32,248 nt of DNA from contig CABYRH010000004.1 in assembly GCA_902521315.1 (NCBI GenBank), positions 1-32,248 on the forward strand. The letters are read 5' to 3'. Positions 5,238 through 12,735 of the stretch are shown here, piece by piece; the first letter of the stretch is position 1, and each line of letters starts with the position of its first letter. The position numbers and the translations under genes are program-made. This stretch comes from an uncultured Alphaproteobacteria bacterium (GTDB taxonomy: Bacteria; Pseudomonadota; Alphaproteobacteria; HIMB59; GCA-002718135). The notes under the pieces are model-generated. The model saw nothing but the letters and a program-made list of their open reading frames with translations. It made no database searches and was not told the DNA's origin.

Positions 5238-6056
5238 TTATTTAAATCTTCTTCTGTAGACAATATCAACAAGTAACATATGAGGAAGTGTTAAAGCAGC
5301 GAGTCCAATGAAAATTACTTTTAATATCGACTCATATAATGATAAATTTTGAACTAAATAGTAAACAATTCCTAAACCTCCAGTCCAAGAAATTACTGTA
5401 AAAATTATTGTGGAGTAAATAACAAAGTATTTATTTTTTAAATTTAAGTAAATATTTTTAATAAGATGTTTCAAATGTTTGTAAGTGTGAAAAAAACAGA
5501 AATATATTGCAAAGCTTAGTAATGGATCAAAAAAATAAAAAATTAATAAAAGAAATAGAATCTCAATAATTCCTTTTCGTAATTTCTTTTCGAAAAAGGA
5601 GAGATAAATAAAATATATTAAAGATAATAATGTTAAAAAATATGGGATGAAAAAATATTTTTGGATTGAATAAATATTATTATTTGTCAAATATTCAAAT
5701 ATCAAAAAAGATTGATCTTCGTTGAAAAATATTATTCCGAAAATAATAGTCATTCCATAAGTAAAGCTTATCGAATACTTATATTTGTTTATTTTAAAAT
5801 TTGTCCAATCACATAATCCAAAATGGGCAATGGTCATTATAATAAAAATTGTTAGCGCAATAATAGGAAAATATAACCAAAATACAATAACTAGAAAAAA
5901 TAAAAATAGGTAGTAAAATATAAATTTTAGAAATTGAATTCTGTTACTAAAACCTACTAAGGAAGCAACTGCACCATCAAATGATCCATGTGGAAGACCA
6001 ATGAAAAAAATTAGTAAAAAAGAAATAATATTTAAAATTGTAAGGTCAGCTAACAT
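5238..6056 (-). CDS. blh: Beta-carotene 15,15'-dioxygenase, Brp/Blh family
   Basis: Blh splits beta-carotene into two molecules of retinal, the chromophore of microbial rhodopsins. The 272-residue protein is strongly hydrophobic with about seven to eight membrane segments and keeps the family's histidine positions: LPHGSFDG near the N-terminus (His23), IAHFGLCDW, FFHTYKHLKH and LPHMLLVD near the C-terminus. These His residues bind the catalytic iron in this family. It is the last gene of the crtI-crtB-crtY-blh operon, starting one base after the crtY stop codon. Its presence implies that the cell makes retinal and therefore should have a rhodopsin elsewhere, since none lies here. Confidence 0.92.
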   Translation of the reverse strand: MLADLTILNIISFLLIFFIGLPHGSFDGAVASLVGFSNRIQFLKFIFYYLFLFFLVIVFWLYFPIIALTIFIIMTIAHFGLCDWTNFKINKYKYSISFTYGMTIIFGIIFFNEDQSFLIFEYLTNNNIYSIQKYFFIPYFLTLLSLIYFIYLSFFEKKLRKGIIEILFLLLIFYFFDPLLSFAIYFCFFHTYKHLKHLIKNIYLNLKNKYFVIYSTIIFTVISWTGGLGIVYYLVQNLSLYESILKVIFIGLAALTLPHMLLVDIVYRRRFK

Positions 6057-6057
6057 A

Positions 6058-7140
6058 TTATTTAAGTAATTCTTTTATAAAAGGAAGTTTGGGCATACTA
6101 TTTATAATTTTTAATTTAGTTAGTAAATTTGATTCACCCATCATAAAACTTTGGAATTCATTTCCATTTAGATTAGATGCGAGCTTTATAAATGACTTTC
6201 CATCTTCTCTGTTATTTTTTAAAAAATTAATAAAAACTTTATCCATTTTTCTTTCTAAAAAATTATGGATATTTACATAATTTTTCTTTGAACTTTTTAA
6301 CAATTGGATTTGTTTTATAAGAAATGAAAAGGCATATCCAGTAGAAGGCTTGCAGGCACCTCCTCTAATACCAATATTGAAGATATTAGAATTAACTGAT
6401 CTTTTCTCCTCTGCAAAAAACATTGGGATTACTCCTTTTTCTGAACTCTGTTCTTTAAAAGTATTAATATTATTTCTCTTCAAATAATCATTTATTTTTT
6501 GTCTATACCAAGAGCTGTGAAAAACATCTTTTGAAAAGACCGTCGATTCAACAAGCGCTTTATTATGACTAAATGGTAGGATATACATAAAATGTAAAAC
6601 ATTTTTTTCTTCTGTAAAGTGCATCAAGGTTAATTTATTTTCATTAAAAGTATTATCTGCTACCGTAATATTAATTCCAAAAAAATGTTGTAACAATTCA
6701 CCTTTTTTTTCTTTTGTTGATCGTGAATCATATATGTTTTGAGCGTAATATATTTTGTTATCAGCAGTAATTATTTTAAAATAATTTTGCTCAGGAAAAT
6801 ATTGAACAACTTGTTTATTTACTATTTCTAATTTATTTTTTGTTTCTAAACAGAATTTTTTCCAAGTTTTAAAACTTATGACACAATAAGGTTTGTCTAA
6901 ACTTGTATGTGTTATATCAAGATTTTTGTTTCCAATAGTCCACTTGTACCATTTTTTTTCAATAATATTTTCAAAAGGCCTCATCCAATCTGTTAACCAA
7001 AAACCAAAAAAATTATCTCTTTTATTTATGTCTTCACTTTCAAATGCAATAATTTCATTAAAGCCATTTCCGTAAAGAATTTTATTTACTGCTAAACCAC
7101 TAGGGCCTAAGCCGATTATAGCAGCTTTATAAATTTTCAT
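6058..7140 (-). CDS. crtY: Lycopene beta-cyclase, CrtY type
   Basis: CrtY closes the two ends of lycopene to give beta-carotene, the substrate of the next gene in the operon. The 360-residue protein opens with an FAD/NAD-binding GLGPSGLA (residues 10-17), then shows GFWLTDWM, an FFGINI block, a GVIPMFF stretch and GIRGGACKPSTGYAF, the pattern of the proteobacterial CrtY family. The length is near normal for the family (about 380). The ATG overlaps the end of crtB by 14 bases, so the two are translationally coupled. The FAD-dependent, non-redox reaction takes place at the membrane. Confidence 0.9.
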   Translation of the reverse strand: MKIYKAAIIGLGPSGLAVNKILYGNGFNEIIAFESEDINKRDNFFGFWLTDWMRPFENIIEKKWYKWTIGNKNLDITHTSLDKPYCVISFKTWKKFCLETKNKLEIVNKQVVQYFPEQNYFKIITADNKIYYAQNIYDSRSTKEKKGELLQHFFGINITVADNTFNENKLTLMHFTEEKNVLHFMYILPFSHNKALVESTVFSKDVFHSSWYRQKINDYLKRNNINTFKEQSSEKGVIPMFFAEEKRSVNSNIFNIGIRGGACKPSTGYAFSFLIKQIQLLKSSKKNYVNIHNFLERKMDKVFINFLKNNREDGKSFIKLASNLNGNEFQSFMMGESNLLTKLKIINSMPKLPFIKELLK

Positions 7141-8008
7141 TTGGAAGAATATCTCTTATTTTTTGATATTTATAATTCATCAGTGGAATAAATATGAAAA
7201 TGAAAAGTGATTTAATTGTAATAAAAGATTTTTCTAATGAGTTTAAATATATTCTTTCTCTCAAATATTTTTTTTTATTAGATTTTATTTTTATACCAAT
7301 ACCTCTATAAACATTAGCCGCAATGAATATTCCCAGTCTAGTAGAGAGGGGTATATATTTCAAACCAGCAAAACCATTTTCATAAAACTTTTCTGATAAA
7401 GTTATTACTTTATGAATTGCATTTGATATTTTTTCATCATTTTCTGAAGTAAATTTATTTAGATTGTTTAAGTCATTTAAAGAAATATTAGGTATCCAAC
7501 TAGCTGGTAAATATATTCTTTTAATTTTTGAATCTTCATAAACATCGCGTGCTATATTTGTTAATTGCATACCAATTCCTAAATCAATTGCAGATTTTGA
7601 TGCTTTTTTATGTTTTACTCCTATAATTTTAGACATCATTAAACCAACAGTACCAGCAACATGGTAAGAGTATTTTATAAGCTCCTCCTTATTTTGAATT
7701 TTAATATTCTTCTGATCCAAAATTAATCCGTCAATTAAGTCGATAAGAATAGCATTATTAATGTTATTTTTTTTTAAAAAAACATTTACCTTATTGTTTT
7801 TATTATTTTTAATTTCCTCAATTGAGCTTTTAAGATAGTTAGATTGGTCTTGGCTATGCTTATCAGCAATATCATCAAAATATCTACAAATTGAATATAG
7901 AATACCAGCATTTTTTTTTGAACTTTTTGGTAAAAAAAAACTTGCCCAATAAAAACTTTTACCTTCTCTTTTAAGGTCGGTCGACGAATTTAGTTCTAAA
8001 TCAATCAT
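7127..8008 (-). CDS. crtB: Phytoene synthase
   Basis: CrtB joins two geranylgeranyl pyrophosphates head to head to form 15-cis-phytoene, the first committed carotenoid step. The 293-residue protein has both aspartate-rich magnesium-binding motifs: DDIAD (45-49) and NIARDVYED (151-159). Near the start is FYWASFFLP, also typical. The length fits the family. It lies 2 bases after crtI and overlaps crtY by 14 bases. The supplier of its substrate, a GGPP synthase (crtE), is not in the operon and must be encoded elsewhere. That is a departure from compact crtEIBY-blh sets. Confidence 0.93.
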   Translation of the reverse strand: MIDLELNSSTDLKREGKSFYWASFFLPKSSKKNAGILYSICRYFDDIADKHSQDQSNYLKSSIEEIKNNKNNKVNVFLKKNNINNAILIDLIDGLILDQKNIKIQNKEELIKYSYHVAGTVGLMMSKIIGVKHKKASKSAIDLGIGMQLTNIARDVYEDSKIKRIYLPASWIPNISLNDLNNLNKFTSENDEKISNAIHKVITLSEKFYENGFAGLKYIPLSTRLGIFIAANVYRGIGIKIKSNKKKYLRERIYLNSLEKSFITIKSLFIFIFIPLMNYKYQKIRDILPNENL

Positions 8009-8010
8009 TG

Positions 8011-9486
8011 TTATTTTAATTCAGATTTGATTATATTTTCAACAACTTTAGCTGAGGAAAGAACACCTGGTATTCCAGCTCCTGGATGAGAGCCTGCTGC
8101 AGAAAAATATAAATTTTTAATTTTTTTGTCTTTGTTGTGATATCTAAACCAAGCTGACTGTGTAAAAATTGGGGCTATAGAAAATCCTGCTCCGTGCATA
8201 GAATTGTAATCATTTTTAAAATCTTTAGGGTTCATCCAAAAAACATCTGTAATACTCTTTTCTAAATCTGGCATAATTGTTTGTGATAATTCTTTAACTA
8301 TCTTATTTTTAAGGTTTTCTGATTCAACATCCCAATCAATTTTGCCTTGTAAATTGGGTACTGGGCATAGAACATAAAAACTATCACATCCTTCTGGAGC
8401 AAACGATTTATCAGTTGCGGTAGGTCTATGAATATATAAAGAAAAATCTTCAGATAATATTTTATTTTTAAATATATCATGAAGTAAAGATTTAAATCTT
8501 TCAGTCATCCAAATAGTATGATGAGCAACTTTATGGTATTGTTTTTTCGTACCAAAGAAAAGAACAAAAAGCCCCATTGAATACAATAAGTTTTTTTCTT
8601 TTAATACAGGTCTTTTTAAATTTTGTTTTTTTAAAAGTTTGGAGTAAACCATGGGTGGATCAGCATTACAAACAACCAGATCTATATTGGAAATCTCTTC
8701 ATTATTTGTTAATATTTTTGTTATCCTATTATTTTCAACAATAAATTCTTTTGCCTCTGTATTTGTTTTTATTTTAATACCACAATCAATCATTAATTGT
8801 TTTAGTTCAGATACGATTTTACCAGTTCCACCCATACAAAAAAATACGCCCCATTTTCTCTCTAAATAATGAATCAAAGCGTAAATAGATGTTGTTGTGT
8901 GTGGATCACCTCCAACTAAAAGAGGGTGAATTGAAAATGCTTTTCTAAGATATGGATTTTTTAGATAACTATTTACAAGTTGAGATACTGTGAAATAACT
9001 TTTTAAAATAATTAAATTAGGAATAACGCCTAACATTTTAAAAAAAGAAATAAATGGTTTGTCAGCTAATTGGGTGAACCCTACATCAAAAATTTTTTTT
9101 GATTGATTTAAGAGTTTAGAATATCCTTTGATGTCTCTATTATCATATTTTCTTATTTCGTTATTTGTCTTTTCGATAGTAGAACAATAATCAAAAGTTT
9201 TACCATCATGAAAATAATATCTATACCAGGGCTCAAGAGGAACAAAACTCAAATAATCTTCTCTTTTTTTTCCAAATAGACTAAATAATTCATCAAAAAG
9301 AAATGGTGCTGTTATAACTGTTGGTCCAGCATCATGTTTAAAACCATTCACTTCAAAAACTCTTGCTCTTCCTCCAAGCTCGTCTAGTTTTTCAATAATT
9401 GTTGTATCATAGCCTAATTTTTTTAGTCTTAGACTAATCGCAATACCTCCAAAACCACTTCCTATAACTACTGCTTTTTTTCCCAT
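8011..9486 (-). CDS. crtI: Phytoene desaturase (lycopene-forming), CrtI type
   Basis: CrtI carries out the successive FAD-dependent desaturations that turn phytoene into lycopene. The 491-residue protein begins with the dinucleotide-binding motif VIGSGFGGIA (Gly9 to Gly14) and continues LGGRARVFEVNGFKHDAGPT, a CrtI signature. The C-terminal end has FSAAGSHPGAGIPGVLSSAK, the second FAD contact and family signature. The length is that of bacterial CrtI. It is first in the operon, and its start lies 57 bases from the start of the divergent deacylase gene, so the operon promoter must be in or next to that spacer. The exact number of desaturations cannot be read, but the cyclase next to it implies lycopene. 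Confidence 0.94.
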   Translation of the reverse strand: MGKKAVVIGSGFGGIAISLRLKKLGYDTTIIEKLDELGGRARVFEVNGFKHDAGPTVITAPFLFDELFSLFGKKREDYLSFVPLEPWYRYYFHDGKTFDYCSTIEKTNNEIRKYDNRDIKGYSKLLNQSKKIFDVGFTQLADKPFISFFKMLGVIPNLIILKSYFTVSQLVNSYLKNPYLRKAFSIHPLLVGGDPHTTTSIYALIHYLERKWGVFFCMGGTGKIVSELKQLMIDCGIKIKTNTEAKEFIVENNRITKILTNNEEISNIDLVVCNADPPMVYSKLLKKQNLKRPVLKEKNLLYSMGLFVLFFGTKKQYHKVAHHTIWMTERFKSLLHDIFKNKILSEDFSLYIHRPTATDKSFAPEGCDSFYVLCPVPNLQGKIDWDVESENLKNKIVKELSQTIMPDLEKSITDVFWMNPKDFKNDYNSMHGAGFSIAPIFTQSAWFRYHNKDKKIKNLYFSAAGSHPGAGIPGVLSSAKVVENIIKSELK

Positions 9487-9543
9487 TGTTAATTTTGTAA
9501 TTGTATTTAAATACCTTATTTCTTAATAAATATAATATTATTT
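9487..9543. promoter_or_regulatory. Divergent spacer between crtI and the prolyl-tRNA deacylase gene
   Basis: The 57 bases between two divergent starts must hold at least parts of both promoters. They are almost pure A and T, so I cannot assign -35 and -10 boxes with confidence. No inverted repeat or recognisable operator is visible, giving no sign of light or redox control of the carotenoid operon. Confidence 0.4.
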
Positions 9544-10056
9544 ATGCTTACAAAGACAGATTTATTTGAATTACTTAGTGTAAAAAATAAAGAATTTCAA
9601 ATTCATGATCATGATCCTTTATTTACAGTTGAAGATTCCGAAAAGCTCAGAGGTGAGATTAAGGGTGCACATACAAAAAACTTATTTTTAAAAAATAAAA
9701 AAAATAATTTTTTTCTTTTCAGTTGTGATGAAAATGCAAAGGTTGACTTAAAGCAATTTTCTAAATCTATCGATGCTAAGAATTTGTCGTTTGCTAATGC
9801 TGAATATTTAGAACAATTTTTGGGTATTAAGCCAGGATCAGTCTCTCCATTTGCTCTTCTAAATGACAAAGATAATGTTGTTGAATTTTACTTAGATGAA
9901 AAACTTTATGATAGTGAAGTAATTAATTTTCACCCCCTAATTAATACCACAACTATAAGTATAAAGACTTTAGAGTTTATTAACTTCCTCCTTGAAAATA
10001 ATAAAAAAATTCATATTTTTTCTCTAGATAGTTATAGTATAGTCAAATCTTTATGA
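9544..10056 (+). CDS. Prolyl-tRNA deacylase, YbaK/PrdX (ProXp-ala) type
   Basis: The 170-residue protein belongs to the freestanding YbaK/ProRS-INS editing superfamily, which hydrolyses mischarged tRNAs. The PrdX subgroup removes alanine from tRNA-Pro. Diagnostic blocks are KGAHTKNLFLKNKK near residue 40, FLGIKPGSVSPFALLND in the middle and NFHPLINTTTISI towards the end. It acts in the cytosol in translation quality control. Its stop overlaps the start of the thioredoxin-TPR gene (ATGA), so the two are translationally coupled. It diverges from crtI. The exact tRNA specificity is inferred from subfamily resemblance. Confidence 0.85.
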   Translation: MLTKTDLFELLSVKNKEFQIHDHDPLFTVEDSEKLRGEIKGAHTKNLFLKNKKNNFFLFSCDENAKVDLKQFSKSIDAKNLSFANAEYLEQFLGIKPGSVSPFALLNDKDNVVEFYLDEKLYDSEVINFHPLINTTTISIKTLEFINFLLENNKKIHIFSLDSYSIVKSL

Positions 10057-10919
10057 GTGAAAATTCAAATATAATCGATGTTACTGAAACAGATTTTAAT
10101 GATCAGGTAATTGAGGCAAGTGAAAGTAAATTAATTGTTGTTGATTTTTGGGCTCCTTGGTGTGGTCCTTGTAAACAACTAACACCAATTTTAGAAAAAA
10201 TAATATCAAAATCAGGAGATAAAGTCACCTTGGTAAAAATTAATATTGATGAAAACCAACAAATTGCTGCGCAATTAAGAATTCAATCAATTCCTACAGT
10301 CTATGCATTCAAAAATAAACAAATTGTTAATGCATTTCAGGGCGTTATTCCTGAAGGTCAGATTATTGAATTTATTGAAAAATGCTTAGGGTCTAAAATT
10401 AATGAAGACTTCACTGAATTTTATAAAGAAATAGAAAGTGCCATGGCTGAAGATAAGTTTGAAGAAATTAAAGACACTCTTCTAGAATTTATTTCTAAAA
10501 ACTCAGATGAAATTAAAGGTATTTGTTTTTATTTAGAGTGTTTGATCGAGCTTAAACAATTTGAAGAGGTTGAGCTGTTCATTAGTTCATTAGAAAAAGA
10601 TGTACAAGAAAAGGATGAAGTTAAACAGGTTTTAAAAAAAATGGAAATTGTAAAAAATAATTCATACGGACCAAATATAAGTGAATTGCTTAGTAAACTT
10701 GAGAATGAACCAGATAACATCGATTTAGTTTTAGAAATATCAGATAAATATTTTTCAATGAAAGAATATGAAAATGGAATGGATTTGCTTCTTAAAAATT
10801 ATCCAAAAAACAGGGATAGTATAAAAAATAAGATGGTAGAATTTTTTGCTGTACTTGGAAATACTGATCAAGTTACTATTCAATATAGGAAAAAACTTTC
10901 TCAATTAATGTTTTCATAA
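10053..10919 (+). CDS. Thioredoxin-TPR co-chaperone, CnoX/YbbN-like
   Basis: An N-terminal thioredoxin domain (about 1-115) has the active site WAPWCGPCK with Cys37 and Cys40. It is followed by about 170 residues of helical TPR-like repeats to residue 288. This domain order is that of CnoX (YbbN), which holds unfolded proteins and passes them to chaperones. Unlike the E. coli protein, whose site is SXXC, this one keeps the classical CGPC and so could also be a true oxidoreductase. It starts within the stop of the deacylase gene (4-base overlap) and ends 1 base before the LON-domain gene, giving a three-gene operon with a translation and protein quality theme. Confidence 0.85.
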   Translation: MSENSNIIDVTETDFNDQVIEASESKLIVVDFWAPWCGPCKQLTPILEKIISKSGDKVTLVKINIDENQQIAAQLRIQSIPTVYAFKNKQIVNAFQGVIPEGQIIEFIEKCLGSKINEDFTEFYKEIESAMAEDKFEEIKDTLLEFISKNSDEIKGICFYLECLIELKQFEEVELFISSLEKDVQEKDEVKQVLKKMEIVKNNSYGPNISELLSKLENEPDNIDLVLEISDKYFSMKEYENGMDLLLKNYPKNRDSIKNKMVEFFAVLGNTDQVTIQYRKKLSQLMFS

Positions 10920-10920
10920 C

Positions 10921-11514
10921 ATGGAGATCCCTATTTTTCCTTTAAACGGCGCTGTCCTTTTTCCAGGAACAAGCTTACCTCTGAATATATTTGAAAAAAG
11001 ATACATTGAGATGGTTGACTACGCTCTTTCAAAGGAAAGGTGCATAGGCATGATACAATCTGATGAAAGAAATAAACTCTATAACATTGGTTGTATTGGA
11101 AAAATTCATAGTTTTAGTGAAACAACAGACGGACGATATTTAATTAGTCTACAAGGGACTAATTGTTTCAAAGTTAATAAAGAATTAGAAAAAAAATATA
11201 AGTTTAGGTTGGTTGAAGCTGAAATGTTAGATTTTGAAGAAAATAAAAATTTTATAAATGAAAAACAAAAAAATAATCTTTTAGATAAGTATAGCCAATA
11301 TATTAAAGTCAAAAAAATTAACTTAAACTTAGAAGAAATTCGAAATATAGATTTTAATCAAATTATAAAGTTTATAGCAATGATATCACCTTTTAGTGAC
11401 ATTGAAAAACAGGTTCTTTTGGAAACAAAAAATTTAAGTGATTTTTACAAAAAGCTTCATTCAATTTTAGATCTTGAGATCGTTGAAGATAATAATAGTA
11501 AAACTATTAATTAA
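10921..11514 (+). CDS. LON substrate-binding-domain protein (no protease domain)
   Basis: The 197 residues match the N-terminal domain of Lon protease as a stand-alone protein. It begins with IPIFPLNGAVLFPGTSLPLNIFE, followed by RYIEMV, GCIGKI and YLISLQG, the family's beta-rich core; the second half is helical. There is no AAA+ or Ser-Lys protease part, which is normal for this family in alphaproteobacteria. The molecular role is unsettled. The gene follows the thioredoxin-TPR gene by 1 base, and its end overlaps the end of the convergent ubiquinone-hydroxylase-like gene by 8 bases, so no terminator separates the two. Confidence 0.85.
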   Translation: MEIPIFPLNGAVLFPGTSLPLNIFEKRYIEMVDYALSKERCIGMIQSDERNKLYNIGCIGKIHSFSETTDGRYLISLQGTNCFKVNKELEKKYKFRLVEAEMLDFEENKNFINEKQKNNLLDKYSQYIKVKKINLNLEEIRNIDFNQIIKFIAMISPFSDIEKQVLLETKNLSDFYKKLHSILDLEIVEDNNSKTIN

Positions 11515-12688
11515 CACCCATAGCAAAATCACTTATATTATTTTTTAATTTTTTACTTTTCTCCATTAAATTGATAGCTGAAGACCTTGCATAATTAAAA
11601 AGTGTATTGTCTAATTTAAACACACTATCAACTTTATCAGTGATTTGATACAGCCTATAAGCTTTGAAAAAATTATCTTTCTGAAATTCTTTACAAAATA
11701 TTTCATCTCCCAATTCCAAACCTAGAGAGTTATATTTTTTTACAAGATTAAATATACTTTCTACATCTTGCATACCTAGATTCCATCCTTGTCCTGCAAT
11801 TGGGTGAAATGAGTGGGCTGAGTCACCTAAATAAATAATTCTATTCTCAAAAAATTTAGAGTTTAAATGAGCTTTTAAGGGAAAGGTTTGTTTGGTGATT
11901 ATTTTATTTATCTCACCTACACATCCCTGTGTCTTTTCGTTTAGAATGGAAATAATATTATTATCATCTAAAGAAAGAAAAGAATTTATAAATTTATTAG
12001 TGTTTGTCCAAACTATGGAGCTTTGAAACTGATTTTTATTTTTTTTCATTGGTAAGATTGCTAGAGGTCCATTTTTAAAGAAGAACTCGTAAGCAGTATT
12101 ATTGTGATTCTTAGAGTGATAAAAATTCATTACTATTGCCTTTTTTTTATAATCTTTTCTATAAATTGGAGTTTTAAATATTTTTCTTATAGAGCTGTTT
12201 TTCCCATCACACGCAAATAGAATATTTGAATTAACATAGAAATTATTTTGCTTGGTTATGATACTATCGCCTGGATAAAAAACATCTTTAATAGAAACAT
12301 TGTTAAAAATTTCTACATTTTTTTGTTTTTGTAATTTTTTATACAAGCAATCAAGTATAAATTCATTTTTGACTATATATCCAAGATTAGATTTTCTTCT
12401 TTGGTTGTCAAAATAAATTTTGTTTGATTGATTTCTGTCTATTATCTGAATATTCTTTATTGGTTCTGCGTAATTGCTAATTTCATTCCAAATATTTATT
12501 TCTTCAAGAAATTTTTTCGTACCCTCTGAAATTGCTGTTGTCCTTTTGTCTAAAATATTTTTATGATTAAATTTAGCATTTTGCTCTAAAACTACTACTT
12601 TATTGCCAAGTTTAGAAAGTGAATATGCTGTAACGGCCCCTATCAGACCTCCACCTACTATGTTGATGTTTGATTGAATTTCTTTCAT
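11507..12688 (-). CDS. FAD-dependent monooxygenase, UbiH/UbiF/VisC (COQ6) family
   Basis: This 393-residue enzyme belongs to the family that hydroxylates the aromatic ring in ubiquinone synthesis. It begins with NIVGGGLIGAVTAYSL (FAD-binding Gly12 to Gly17), has the mid-protein FACDGKNSSIRK and ends with LGDSAHSFHPIAGQGWNLGMQD, the family's second FAD signature. Which ring carbon it modifies (UbiH, UbiI, UbiF or UbiL type) cannot be told from the sequence. It acts at the inner face of the inner membrane. It converges on the LON-domain gene and diverges from ftsK, with 47 bases between the two starts. Confidence 0.88.
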   Translation of the reverse strand: MKEIQSNINIVGGGLIGAVTAYSLSKLGNKVVVLEQNAKFNHKNILDKRTTAISEGTKKFLEEINIWNEISNYAEPIKNIQIIDRNQSNKIYFDNQRRKSNLGYIVKNEFILDCLYKKLQKQKNVEIFNNVSIKDVFYPGDSIITKQNNFYVNSNILFACDGKNSSIRKIFKTPIYRKDYKKKAIVMNFYHSKNHNNTAYEFFFKNGPLAILPMKKNKNQFQSSIVWTNTNKFINSFLSLDDNNIISILNEKTQGCVGEINKIITKQTFPLKAHLNSKFFENRIIYLGDSAHSFHPIAGQGWNLGMQDVESIFNLVKKYNSLGLELGDEIFCKEFQKDNFFKAYRLYQITDKVDSVFKLDNTLFNYARSSAINLMEKSKKLKNNISDFAMGVN

Positions 12689-12735
12689 AATTTTCTTCGA
12701 ATTACCATAATCTAAATGTATTACAATCTAACTAT

